DNA from: Lingula anatina | Taxonomy: Eukaryota; Brachiopoda; Lingulata; Lingulida; Lingulidae | Assembly: GCF_001039355.2 (NCBI RefSeq) | Contig: NW_019775669.1 | Span: forward strand, 645,376 to 709,375 | Direction of reading: 5' to 3' | DNA: 64,000 nt | Shown: positions 13,812 through 25,856 of the stretch, one piece after another | How the letters are laid out: each line of letters opens with the position of its first letter | Position numbering within the stretch: position 1 is the first letter of the stretch | The notes under the pieces: generated by a model | Told to the model about the DNA's origin: nothing | The model's input: only the letters and a program-made list of their open reading frames with translations | Databases searched by the model: none | Position numbers and translations under genes: made by a program

Positions 13812-16800
13812 NTTATTAAAATCAAGTTCAAAGTAACAGTCATTCTAATTCTAGCGCAGCTCAACCACAATCAACATGACCAGGAATTGAAAAAAAAAGT
13901 TTCTGACGGGTCCAAATTCCTTTAATTTCAATTAAAACTGGCAAACATGGGCTGGGTATACTGCATAATGCCGCCTTCCCTCATGGCTAAATAAATTATG
14001 ACACTGGTTGCAGACAGAAAGTTGCAAAGAGAACATTTTATTTCAAAGTCAGACAGTAACATAACACCTAACTGTCGGTTTTATGGCGTGTAATTTCCCA
14101 GTTCACTGCATACACCACAAAAATTGAAAAGTTAAAAAAAATATTACAAGGTTAACACTAAAGCAGTGTCCTTGACATAGCATAAAAGTTTGGCATAACA
14201 AAAAAAAGGGGGTTAAGGTGTTGTCAACAATATATCTATAATGATAAAACCACAAAAAATCCCACAGCTGAAGAGGAGAAATTCATTGATGTTGAAAAGC
14301 TCTTAAGCCCCTCAATCTCCCACGCAAATCACGTAATCAATGTTAAATGTAAGTTATTGTTTGGTTATTGGTATTTCTATTGATCCAGTCTAGCTGCAAC
14401 CATGCCTTCAGAAAAGAAGCCTACTGTAAGTGAATAAATCCCCCCACACCATTGTGACTTGTCTTCACAACCTTTTTACTTAAAGAACCTTAGGGCTTCA
14501 GGTTAGAATTTCACTTTGTAGCAGTGTTATCCAGGACATTATTTGCAGCACAGTTACATGTGTCCATGGGTCAAAAAAGAAATGTGTCCTACACTTTCAG
14601 TTTTTACAACCTACCTGAATAATACCTCTCCTGAAAGCATGATGCTCCATCAATCATGTATGATGATGGGATAATAATTGTCCTTATATCACGTTTTAAT
14701 CCAATTCACCCTTTCAAGACGCCTTGTTTTAAAAATAACATGTCACTAAAAGTAATTGATTTTACACTGATGCTTTTCACTCGTTTTGCAAAGAGATGGA
14801 CATCATACTCCAAAATTTGCCTTTAACACTGGGATCAGCATCCACTAAAATGTGGTAAGAAAGTGCCAGTTCTTTCATATTAAGTTCAACGGATAACAAA
14901 ACAAATTGGCGTAGAAACTTATTTTAAGTTAATACAGGTATACATTCACATAAGCGACAATATGAGCGCATTCAAAACAGAACATCCACGGACTAAATAT
15001 GGCTGACCCATCATAAAAGGAAGCCGCTCAATCTCCTTGTGGTCTCACTGCCTCTACGGATTAATTCTTGTTGCTCTGTGGTTTAATTGCTTGGCCCCTG
15101 CTGGGATGGCACATGTGGAGGCAGGGAGACCATTAGGGGATTATAAGCGGCTACCTTTTAAGTGGGTCGGCCATATTTGATCTGAATGCTCGCTTATACA
15201 TCTCAATCTAAAATTTAAGTAAAATGCTTAATAAGTATCATGTCTTACCTATCACTTAACACCAGACCCTCTTGCATAGGTGGAGCTACTGCTAGCTGGA
15301 AAGGTGTGTTGAAGTAGTGTGTTTGTTCCTCAGATCTGTGGACTACATTGCCATTACGTATAAGAAGAAACCCACTGTCTCCAAGGTTAGCTGTGTAGAT
15401 TGTCTTTTCTTCACGGAAGAGTGATACAACACATGCTGTTGAACTTCCTAAGAAAAAGAAGTAAAAAAAAAATGTTTATTTCCTTCAATAAGTGGGGGTC
15501 AAATGAACACTTTCAATTTTTTTTCAGTTTGGATCGAAAATGACACATGAATTCTAACCGTATAGAAACAAAAGCAGAAAAAACAAATCATAGATGTACA
15601 TTTTATGTAATAATTAATCATATACCACCTCCTTCAATGATTTAAGAAGAAAACACCCATACTTTGTTTGAAAAAAAAAAAATAAGCAAATCTCATAAAT
15701 TTAGTCAATGCCATCAAGATGCACTGCTACATTTTCACAAAGATTAGAATTTCATAAAGAAATTATAAGATATTCTATACTAAGGTAAATACGTTATTCC
15801 ATATCATATTTTACCTAAAAGTGGTACTTTGTTTTCCATAAGCTCTGAATAACTTGCAGCTATAATGGCTTCTGGAGATTCGGGACGGAAGTGACCCTCA
15901 CTGACCAGGCGCTCGCATGTGCGCATAAGGGAATGTGCAAATTGGGATGGATCGACACCATAGGCACGCCATCCTCCCACACCATCAGCCACACCTACAA
16001 TTACATGAACAATCAGTGTAAACCAAAGTTCATTGTAATCCAAACAGGTTTTTCTTTGCAAACTGGAGGCTTTTTTATGTTTGTAAGCAAAAATGCAAAA
16101 AGGTTGCATACTGGGACATATCTGCAAATCAAACCTCAACTTATTAGCTCAAAAGCATAAACCATTATAAGTGAAATTAAGCAGATCCCACAAACTCAGA
16201 CTCATTGACCTTTCAAGAAGTTCTATCTGAATCTTTGCCAATAAAGAAATGTATAAATAGGAGTACAGGCAGCTTCATGTGGTGTATGCATTAAAACTTT
16301 CCTATTACCTGTTTTGTTTACCATAAGATACAAAATGGTCAGCTAAGCCTGAACTCATCATAAATTTTACTGAATCAAACAGATTTTGAAATATATTCAC
16401 TTTTAAAATATGTTAAATATTTCCACATATATGGTTCAACAATGAAAGCAGTAAACCAGCCCTGAATATACAGGTTCATGCTCAGAGAATGTGAAGCCAT
16501 GTATAGCAACTTCACAACTTATGTTCTCTTCATACATTATTAATACCATGACATGAATAAATATGTAATATATGCTTAAGGTAAAAAAAAAAGCATAACA
16601 GCTGAACTGACATCATCACGGAGGAAGCAGAGAAGGCACTGTAAAACTTAATGCTTCAAGGAATTTTTGTATCTTAAAAAAAAAGTTAGAAATTTTAATA
16701 CATTCAACAAAGATTATAGATAAGTCAGAATTGGATTGTTCACATAAAGATGTTCTTGTGAAACATCTCATCAGACTTTGTTATCCAGGCATCTGATTTA

Positions 16801-19800
16801 GAAAATAATCAAATTATCTGAATTCCCCCATTGAACAAATCATTATAGCCTGGATTCTCCACATACCAAACTAATCTGATGTCAAAATTCACCAATTTCC
16901 AGTAATTCTTTCTATCTCCCAGGTGATGTTCAAGAGCAGCTTAAGTCAACACTGACATGAGTTTATGAAGACTATATAAACACCAAAGAAGATCAGAGAT
17001 CATCTAAAAAGCTTTCAAGTCCATCTGGACATTTTAGTCTCATTTTATACATTACTGCAATCATTTTCACTATTTTAAATGCAATATCCTAATTCATTTT
17101 ATTTATCATACCAAATGTTTTCAAGACCTGGCCATGATGGCTTTGAATATGATAATAATAATGAAAAACTGGGCGCATTACTATTTAACAGTTAGAAATC
17201 CAGTGATATAGGGGCAGAGAAACAGTGTTGTGATTTAATTTTTCTTTTTTTTTTTATTCTAAATGATAGCCTTATATCATATAGATATATAAATTATATC
17301 ATTGGATACAATTATGTTGGCTCTTTACCAGAGCCACATAGATCTTGATCATACAAAAATAAATATGTATGTCCAATTTGACAACATATTCTACAGAGTT
17401 CATCACTTAGTGCATAATGTTTTATATAGTTCACAGCCTCCAGTCTAGACACTCTTCTGCTAATGACAAAACAGAGAAGACAAATGCCTTCTATGCTGGC
17501 TATTTCATCCATTGAGAGCTAACCCATAATCAATGATGGTTCAATATTTGGAAGAATTAGAATGGGACGTCAAGTCTTTCAAAGTCAAGCTGTGTACAAG
17601 GGATAACTAGAGGATCAGAGAGGCGATACCGCCTCCGGATATTGTACCACCAGCTGGAGTAAGCGCATTCGGATGGGTAGTGATTTTCTAGACAATAGGC
17701 CTATTGGTTTTCCTTGAAATGTGTTATCAGTGTTGCATATATGCTGACAAAAGAGGAAACCTATGGGCAACACTGGGCATATCTCTGCTAGTTTTGAAGA
17801 TATGAGGGGCAAGAAAATATTCAAAGTTCAGTTCATGGTGAACAGTAGGTCAAAGGTCAATTTCAAGGTCACAGTTTATGACTGCCTATTCAAGTTCAAA
17901 AGTAACTATGGGCATTTCTTTGCCAAGTTTGGAGATATATAGGCCAGAAAACATGCAAAGTACAGTTCATCATAAAAAGTAGGTCAAAGGCCAATTTCAG
18001 GATCACAGTTAGATAGCCAGTATATGACTTCCTATTGAAGTTCAATAGTAACTATCTTTGCCAGTTTAAGAGATATAAGGGCTGGAAATTTTAGTTCATG
18101 GTGAAAAGTAGGTCAGAGGCCAATTTCAAGGTCACAGTTAAATTACAAGTATATGTCTTCCCATTCAAGTTCAATAGTAACTATGGGCGTATCTCTGCTA
18201 AATTTGTAGTATTTCACATTTTATTTTCACCACTAAATATTGGATGTTGAACTTTTATATATAGTGCAATGCCTAAGCTGTATCGAAAACAAAACACAGA
18301 CACCACCTCCAGTGTTGCGCTTGACAAGCTCTACAAAATGCAAAAAACAAGAGGTCTCTATCATTAACAGTTCCAGAATTGGAGACAGTTTTCAGTGTCG
18401 GCATCTAATGGCCGCTACTCCCGTGAAAATGCACCAATTGACCCCAAACTCACGAAGATGAAAGAAGACCCTTAGGGTAACACCTGTCCATAATATTATA
18501 AGTTAGATCTGTAAAATTTCTGAAAATCGGCATAAAATATTAAATTTTTTGCAAAAAATTCCCATTTTTAGAAAATTTTGGCCCGTTTGACCTTGAAATA
18601 AAGGTCAAAGGTCAAATCCAAGGCCATATTTGAAATCTCCACATATGACTTTCGGTCAGCCATCTGTAGAAATTTTTCCCATAATTCCTTCGGTATGGGA
18701 GATATTTAGCATTGAATTTCCAAAAATTTTGACAAGGGTGCCTTTCGACGAGTGTCATGCCAAGGGCAATGCACCGACTGAGACAAAAATACCCAGGGGT
18801 TCAAGTTGAGATTATACGTGACTTAAATCCAAGAGATGGGCACACAGGCCCATGCAGTCTAGGAGGAGAAGCGGTAACGGTGACTTGTATCCCACGACAC
18901 CCTGCGGAGCCAACGGAGCTTATGGAGCCGGCGGAGCCGGCGGAGCCGTACGAGACGGGTCGGGACTAAAACCATGAGTACCGCCAGCGTAGACGCTGGT
19001 GGTACTAATAAGTGGGTGAGAGGTACATTGTAACTGTGTTATTACCAAAATCAGTTCATTTCATTCTTTGGTCAATATCTAGGATATAAACATATATATG
19101 AATATAAAGCAGGAAGAAAAGAGAAATGGTTTTTACAGAATGACTAATAATTTATGCTTTTTATCAGTGTATGTGTATTTTCCCACACTATATCTCCCTG
19201 TCAACTTAATGTGAATTATCTAATGCTTTAACATCTATGTGATGATTAATGAAGGTATAAAATAATGCAAAAGTAATTAAAACCAGCAATGCTACATTTT
19301 ACATATCATGGAAACTTAAAAGACCTAATTGCATCTTATATATGTTGATTCCAGAAATTAAAGAAGTCTAGCTTCGTAAGGTAGACATGAAAGCAAGTAA
19401 ATCAGGCAAAACAACTCCTTTAAAATTCTTTCTTATTTAAATTCAAAGACCTGCTATTGAATGATTTGTTCCCATTCAAATGCTGATGAAAGAGGTTTGT
19501 GTATGGAAGTTACCTGGGTAAATTCTCACTTTGTGTACATTTCAATAATACAAAGTTCATGTACATTTCAACCAGTCTTACAGGCTTCTGCATATTTTGT
19601 AGATCTATAAATATATACAGCACTAGATAACGACCATCATGGGGTATACTATTATATATATAACAAAAAATACAATTATTACCTTTACTTTGCAAGTACA
19701 TGTATACTTAAATCCCTATAGCTTTTTATATATCTGTACAGCATGTTATTTCTGAAGGGTCCAAAGGTCAATTTCATTTTTTCCACTGTTACATCTACGT

Positions 19801-20895
19801 CCTTCAAAAGTATTAACTTTTTCTCCATATACTGTATTACAGAAATAATAAATGATGCTTACAAGGTATCAAAGAAAGATTTCACTGACAGATGAAGCTT
19901 GGGTTTACACTTTAATTGCCAAGTGTACTCATTGCGGCATATGCCTACACGAGATCTTGTATACAACAAATACCTTATTCCCACTACACTGATAAAGATA
20001 AAGCTGTCTGTGAAGAGTGATTTCGCAATCACCACTTTTTTCAGGCTTTAATGTTTAATGCACATCTTATTATACAAAATGTGTCTTTCTCTGTTAAAAC
20101 TCAGACTGACATGTTCATGTTCTAGCTGATGTTGTAATTGTTATGTAATTTACATATATATGGAAATGTAATGTCTTTCTCCATACAGCGCACTGAGGTT
20201 GCATTGCATCCTATCTGTCATCATGGTCTACTTTTTGCTTATGACTTACTGATGACTGCTTCTGATAAAAGTGATCTCTTATCTAGTCAACAGAAATATC
20301 TGCAGAGAAAAATATACCACTGCAATACTACATTTCACTTGGTATCAATCTTTAAATTATCAAGTCCAGTTTCATCTGGCATTTCAGCTAGATATGGGTG
20401 CTGAACTTCAGATGTTCGTCAGCTGGTTATATCAGTGTGACAGAATTCATTTCTAAAATCGGGGGGAAATTAACAACATTTTAATTCCAGACAGGTTTTC
20501 AGAGCACTTTTTTGTTACAAAAGCCACAGATAGGGTTAGAATATTGCGCATAAAGGACGACACAGATGTCAGACAAACACGTGCTGGTGCATCTCAAAAT
20601 ATACACATTTCCAGCAAGACGCTGATACTACATATCTCCTTGCAAACCTACCTATAACATCCCCAAGTCGATGCCTGGCTATAAAACAGGAGTCGTCACC
20701 GAAGATATATTTTTTGAATATCTGTGCTGATGAAAATGACTTTGAGTATCCACATGCTGCTGCGTTTAATTGGATAGAGGAAAGCTTCTGATCCTCAACT
20801 AGACTTTTGTTCTCGCGGTTACCACTACCAGAATAATTAATTCCTGAGACAAACGCTCGAGCAACCACTCTCCCGACCGCCCAAGCTGGTAACAT
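10552..20895 (-). CDS. PPTC7: PPTC7, mitochondrial PP2C-type phosphatase (complete, first copy)
   Basis: PPTC7 is a Mn/Mg-dependent PP2C (PPM) Ser/Thr phosphatase of mitochondria, linked to coenzyme Q biosynthesis and to limiting BNIP3/NIX-driven mitophagy. Six exons join in frame to 313 aa: 20895-20652, 15994-15815, 15447-15249, 13017-12894, 12248-12119, 10616-10552. The start [15 protein letters not shown] is hydrophobic and arginine-bearing, like a mitochondrial presequence. PP2C metal motifs are visible: [15 protein letters not shown] (D85), GTDGLFDN (D230, D234) and GGKPDDITV (D297/D298). The family block [11 protein letters not shown]...NKVPLLGSSTAC is also present. The C-terminus [11 protein letters not shown] is shorter and different from the vertebrate tail. 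SEPSECS lies upstream on the same strand. The second copy, at 24157-32431, is probably the other allele. Confidence 0.95.
10710..10884 (+). repeat. 175 bp 'GGTCCGAAGG' element, copy 1
   Basis: Compact element made of direct and inverted iterations of TTCATTGGTCCGAAGG. Its imperfect terminal inverted repeats start GGGGGTGTCTCGATAGTCC and end with the complement of GGGGCCGTAGCAATAGTCC. A second copy of exactly 175 bp lies at 61681-61855 in the opposite orientation, which defines both ends. It sits in PPTC7 intron 5 and has no coding capacity. Confidence 0.8.
13743..13812. repeat. (AT)n microsatellite ending at a contig join
   Basis: Pure AT dinucleotide run ending in a single 'n' at 13812. The equivalent run in the other copy (25782-25856) ends in a long N gap, and about 260 bp of unique sequence present there (26424-26680) is missing here. 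The join therefore deletes sequence. Confidence 0.9.
14969..15191. repeat. Inverted-repeat element with AAATATGGC(C/T)GACCCA arms, copy A
   Basis: Arms AAATATGGCTGACCCA near 14995 and TGGGTCGGCCATATTT near 15175 extend about 40 bp inward as inverted repeats (AAGCCGCT.../...AGCGGCT). The 3' end is shorter than in the homologous copy at 27837-28111, where a further ~35 bp of terminal sequence is kept. Related fragments occur at about 43486-43570, 45800-45945 and 56330-56460. A non-autonomous DNA-transposon-like repeat. Confidence 0.7.
17607..19008. mobile_element. Helitron-like insertion with hairpin ends and tandem core, one allele only
   Basis: Absent from the matching site at about 30540 in the second copy, so its extent is read by comparison: about 1.4 kb in PPTC7 intron 1. 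Near the left end is a perfect hairpin GAGGCG/CGCCTC (17620-17635). The right end has a 12 bp stem hairpin, arm TACCGCCAGCGT (18979-19004), followed directly by CTAA and then host T. A hairpin plus CTRR end with no target duplication is typical of Helitrons. About three ~130 bp tandem units (GTTCATGGTGAA...GTAGGTCAAAGG) lie at 17830-18215, as in pearl-type non-autonomous elements. No Rep/helicase frame is present. Assignment to Helitron is inference. Confidence 0.7.
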
Positions 20896-21966
20896 GACAC
20901 CTCTAATACATGTCTGGTCACATAGAGTAGAAGTTTTCCCACTCGTTCCGTTGTTTCCCTTCTTTCAAGGAGAGAGCACCTTCACTCCATCCATATCACA
21001 CTCCTTAGTTATCAACTGACGTCACGAGACCCCACATTTTGACCTTGAAAAGGTCAAGGTCGTTATAAACGTGAACCTCCCTGAGGGAAGTTGCTCAATG
21101 TTTAAAGCGGTCACGATCGTAGCATATTTCACCGTGACAACCACTTTAAGATTTAATTTAATTTACCGGGTTAAGGTCAACTATTGCAGTACTTTCAGTA
21201 CTTTATTTCTTTTTGTTAATTTTTTTCTGTTTTCTCGGTGGGGTGGGGGTGGAGGAAGTGAGGTGGGAGTGCAAAGCCAGACTTATCAGGAAATATTTGA
21301 AATAGTGAAAAAGACACCAATAAGCAGTTAAATGATAATTACTCGCTTTGACATGATTGGCCTCAAAGTCTACAGGAAATTTGCTAGGGCTTTTAATACA
21401 AATATCAAGTCATCTTGAATGAAAATATCAACACAAGTTTGAAAATTTGTTCCCTTTAAAACTTTTATTTGGCATTTTCAAACAACCTTATTTTTGTCAT
21501 TAAACAATATATATACATATCCAACTGGATGTGCTAATGCCATAGCAACATGTTCTCTTTCCAAAGATTATAAAGTCACATTCACTGACTGACCACTACA
21601 GTACATTTATTTCTGGCTGTAGTCTCCTAGCTCAGACAACCCAGGCAACCCAACTATTGGTGGGGCTGGCCAAACTCTGCTGACAATTGGTAGAAGTAAA
21701 TATTTAGGTCAAGTTAGCTGCATTTACTTGGCCTTTTTAAAGACAATTGAACCGAGGCTGATTTTAACTTCAGGAGGAGAGATGAAGCCATAATTGAAGT
21801 TACAGTACTCAATCCATTCCTTTCACAACTGAAAGCATCCAGGACCTATAAACTGAGGTTATAGCTCTTTCTAACAAATAACATACACTTAGAGATTCAA
21901 GTAATATGATTTTAACTCAGACACCTAATCAACCTAACCACAGTACACTTTGACATAATCAACTGA

Positions 21967-22011
<45 letters not shown>

Positions 22012-22220
22012 AAATTTTTGAAAATTGTAACTTGGCCATGGAATCAACACTTCAGTACTAATACAAGGAAGCAGAGCACAGAATACATTGTTTTTTTATT
22101 TTAAATGCTGTATAAATAAATTCCAAACAGAATTTTTTTAAAGAAAAAAAGTTCACTTCAGATGATCATATAACAGACACATTCAAATCCCAAAATGACA
22201 CTTCTAGCCTTTCAAAGATA
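20896..22220. promoter_or_regulatory. PPTC7 promoter and SEPSECS-PPTC7 spacer (copy A)
   Basis: About 120-160 bp upstream of the PPTC7 start lie a perfect CRE, TGACGTCA (21017-21024), and a 19 bp inverted repeat (21039-21057) with arms TTGACCTT and AAGGTCAA. The repeat contains TGACCTTGA, the complement of the ERR/nuclear-receptor half-site TCAAGGTCA. Both motifs are unchanged in the second copy (32553-32560, 32575-32593). The rest of the spacer has a (TA)n run at 21968-22009 and the SEPSECS 3' UTR; no gene is seen in it. Confidence 0.6.
21968..22009. repeat. (TA)n microsatellite, length differs between copies
   Basis: About 40 bp of TA here against about 14 bp at the matching position near 33516. 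Confidence 0.9.
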
Positions 22221-23512
22221 TCACGTCTCAATTGTATCTTCCACCAATGTTTCTGCGGCTCCAGTCTTTTTACATCTTTCTAGCACCTTATGAAGTCTCT
22301 TCACAAACAAGTCAACATCATTTTTAGTCATCCCAACAGACCCTGCAGCAGTTAAATATGTGCAAGGATAATTGTCTGTGTGAGAACCAAAGCCATGGAA
22401 GGTGTATCCCTGTACTGTCTTCACTTCTCCTGTTGCAACAACTCTAAAAACAAGAACAATATCATCAGACATTAAACTGTTATATTTTATTCATATCTCA
22501 GCATCAACAAGGGTGTGCAATATAAGCTTAAGAGAATAGTTATCCTAAGAGGAAGAAAGTTTCACACATTAACAAAGTACATAAATGTAGGAGGAGAACA
22601 AACTTCGACTCTATTGGAGAAGTTTATGTCAGTGCTGTAGTTTCAGACACCTACATACCTTGTACCAGAGACAAATCTTGTAAAAAGCATGGATCCAAGC
22701 TGGGTTGCCAGCTCTGATGGAATGGTCCTCAGAGACATGGCTGTAATTGAAAAATGGCTTGCATAAAAAAGTCATTAAGTCATTAGTCATGCCTTATCAC
22801 TTGTTGCCCAAAAAGCAATACATGATTGACTATTTGGTCTGCTTAGGTTAATTGTTAATGCAATATACAGGAAATAAAATTCTGAACAATGTATTTCTTT
22901 TATCTAAATATTTTTTCAATTAACTGGGTACATTCACTAACTTCAGGCTTACCCATAGATATTGGATTATGTGGAATGTGCAATAATGTCTCCCCATGGG
23001 CTTCTGCACACTTGGTCAGTTCCGCAGATAGGTATTTGTACATCTCCTTCCTCTCTTTCAGTAACTGCTGGTAACCCTTAACTCCCAATGACAACAATGT
23101 GATGAAAAGATCCATGCTAGGTGTACCAGATGCCCTGCCTGTAGGAGAACATCAAAATAAAATTGTTGTTCTATACTGCTTCTGCATACTGTTTAATTAA
23201 TTCTTTTTAACAAAATATACCTAACAAAATAATACATGTAGAAGTGGCCAGCGTTCTTGCATGTGGCAATCGTTGTGGAATTAGTCTTACATGGAATAAA
23301 AAGTGAGATGTCAAATTTACTTTTCACTGGTATCATATTTTGAAAGCAAGACAGAAAAATAATAATTGAGAAAAAGAAATACCTGGATATGCCTTCCCTA
23401 TTTCTTCTATAAACTTTTTATCAAATCCAGCTATTACAGATCCACCCACTGGCACCATGAAGTTTTTGTCTGTACTTTGAACAAATGCATCAATCCTACC
23501 AATTCTAGATCC
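22221..23512 (-). CDS. SEPSECS: SEPSECS 3' exons 7-10 only (partial, first copy)
   Basis: Exons 23512-23383, 23138-22953, 22740-22659 and 22443-22221 match exons 7-10 of the complete SEPSECS at 33741-38333 in length, phase and splice sites. The piece starts with [19 protein letters not shown], which carries the PLP-binding lysine, and ends at a stop after EDTIET. Substitutions relative to the other copy include GEVKTV for GELKTV and ETLVED for ETLEED. Exons 1-6 are missing because the contig stops at the 'n' at 23837, after an interspersed repeat in intron 6. It is open with no frameshift, so it is more likely a truncated allele than a pseudogene. Confidence 0.88.
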
Positions 23513-23519
23513 CTGCAAT

Positions 23520-23836
23520 AAAAAACAAGGCAGCAAAGCTGTCATATGTACAGACAAAAAGCAGGAAATAACTATGCACAAAATAGGCTACTGTCAATTC
23601 TGATGCAAAAGTACATTATGTTAAACTGCAAATTCAACATCAAATTCTAATTGTGCTCAACAGGTAATACCAATGTAAGTAAAATGTGTAACAAGCATAA
23701 GGCTTCAGGCCCATGGCAGTTCAAGTTCACACTTTGAAAATGTATAACTTCCAGAAAAAGAAGCCAATTAGACTGCTCTTCCAACTCAGGCTGCATTTTA
23801 GTCCTGTATTTCTTTTTTGAACGTTTGGCAATCAGC
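23520..23836 (-). mobile_element. Right end of a pearl-like element in SEPSECS intron 6 (copy A)
   Basis: Directly after the intron start shared with the other copy (CCTGCAATAAAAAA), copy A diverges into CAAGGCAGCAAAGCTGTCA. This is the reverse complement of the right end of the elements finishing at about 49274 and 61129. Similarity continues through CTACTGTCAATTCTGA and further. The element runs into the contig end, which may be why assembly stopped there. Confidence 0.65.
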
Positions 23837-23837
23837 N
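23837..23837. other. Single-base contig join between duplicate segments
   Basis: A lone 'n'. Sequence to its left is SEPSECS intron 6; to its right it restarts at a point matching 11800, in PPTC7 intron 5. The joined ends are not contiguous biologically. Confidence 0.9.
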
Positions 23838-24156
23838 CCTTACAGCATTATCTGAAACCAGGTTATCATCTTAAAATCGATAGGTAAAAAAACTTTTTAT
23901 CTCATGGGCTTGCGAGTGAGTCGTCGCGACCAATATCAGTGCTATAAATTTCATAAAAATCTTGTTACTTATTTCCCCCCCCCCCCATTTCATTTTTCAT
24001 AGAAAATTCAGTTATTGCCTAAAGCTGTGTGGTCATGATTAGATTTGCCTTGATCTTTCCATGATTAACTAAAACTGACTGATAGAAAACTGATACCGCC
24101 TGACTTTAAACCAAAAACATCAGCTGAATGCAATTCCTTTCAGTTATAGCCCCTAC

Positions 24157-25778
24157 CTTTACATTCTATTCCGTGTTCCTGAGCTTGCTGTGCAAAGGGA
24201 GACATGTAGTCAGGATCAAATGAGAGTTCTCTTGCCGTCTTAGCAAGAGTTCTAGCTGTGCGTTTAATGTTCTCTGGTTTATGGTCCTGAAATGAATCAA
24301 AACTTATTAGATTAATGAGAAAATTTGATTAGTTTTGGACTTTTCATAAATGAGATAGACTCTATAGTATTTGAACACAATATACAACATCAATCAAATT
24401 AAAGCACCCTAGTGATGTAATTTACATGATATCATAGGTTTAACAAAACCAACAGGTATATCTGACAAGGGATAGTGTGATAAGAATTACTATAAGGATA
24501 ATTTGGATTGTTTTTAAATATGTCTTTTTGAAACTGTTTAACTGAAGTCCATGGAAAACAGTTCTCATTAAAGACTTGCCCATCATCAATATCTATAACA
24601 GCCAGACCCTGCAGACGAAAGCTGGGGTCACAATAAACCAATCTTGGGATCTTCTCCTTAAATAACCTCAAGCTGACCAGACATATTCATTATTATCTAT
24701 CAGTTCTTAGAAATGCTTTGAAGGTTATAATGAAATATTGATTGCACAAAACTTCTGAGCCCCAAAGAAACACAGCTTATGTGCATTAAGATATAAAAGA
24801 GCTTCTTAACAGTATGCAGAAAAGAAATTTGTTATGCCGGAACTTCTGACAAACAGCAAATACCAAACATGTACCCCCAACCTTTACCATCTGCCTTGTA
24901 CAATTATCTGTGGTGCCCGTTGATCACTTACCTTAAGTGTCTTAAGATGTTCTAAAATCATTCCTTCACTCATGTTGTCAAACAGCCCATCAGTTCCCAC
25001 CACGATTATGTCACCTTCTTCCACACTAAAGGAGGTGCGCTGGGCAGACTCTGGACTGGAATGACAAGTTCCACAATTTGCCATTAAGATTGGATATAAA
25101 TTGGATAGCATTCTTTGAACCCAGTGACATAAATTGGGATTTGATTAGAAAATATTTCTCCAAAATGTCAAATGATATGAAGCAAATATATTTTTCAGGC
25201 ATACAACAGGTGATGAAGCATCTGCCAGTGCCTCTACAGATTTCCTCTCTTCAGAGACTTCTAAGGTATCTGCAGGTAAATATCAGACACATTCCACAGG
25301 CTTCCGAATCTAACAGGTGAAAGAGACCAAACTGAACTTGTACTTGTACTACCTGTACTTGACCACTATAAATATCATATAATCAGAGTGGGGGGGATTC
25401 ACCTGTGCTGTTCTTTCAACACTATCATGTACTTAGAAATTGTTTTTATAAACTATATATCAAGGACACCGATCTCATTAAAGGAAAAATCATTTTTTCT
25501 CAGCAAAGTTCATTCATGCTTTAATGTTTGCAACACATACTGTCCATTTCACAAATGAGCATGATAGTAAGAACATTACATCAAAAGGAGCAAAACTGTG
25601 TATTCATGACTCAGATTCACTCTTCTTCCCCAACACATTTTCACTGCTTTTTATAACTTTTAGGTCACAAGTATTGCTAATTCATACATTTTCATCTATT
25701 CAAAGCAAAAAGTCATACAATATTACATACTAATAAGTAAAACCAAATAAAGACTGGATGTGCCCACAGCCCCATCCC

Positions 25779-25856
<78 letters not shown>

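Larger units (their letters stand above)
11800..23519. repeat. Long direct duplicate, copy A (PPTC7 exons 1-5 to SEPSECS exons 7-10)
   Basis: This segment matches 23838-35037 almost base for base through exons, introns and spacers, with scattered substitutions and indels. The 108 codons read through PPTC7 exon 1 are identical in both. Differences include a 1.4 kb insertion at about 17607-19008 found only here and a longer (TA)n at 21968-22009. The second segment begins immediately after a single 'n' at 23837. The pattern suggests allelic contigs joined in series. Confidence 0.85.

Noticed and set aside
18757-18969. Pro/Glu-rich open frame (EPAEPAEP)
   Set aside because: GC-rich simple repeat near the right end of the Helitron-like insertion; no start context or homology.
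22221-23512. Short SEPSECS copy as a pseudogene
   Set aside because: All four exons are open with intact splice sites; truncation coincides with a contig end, so an incomplete allele is more likely.
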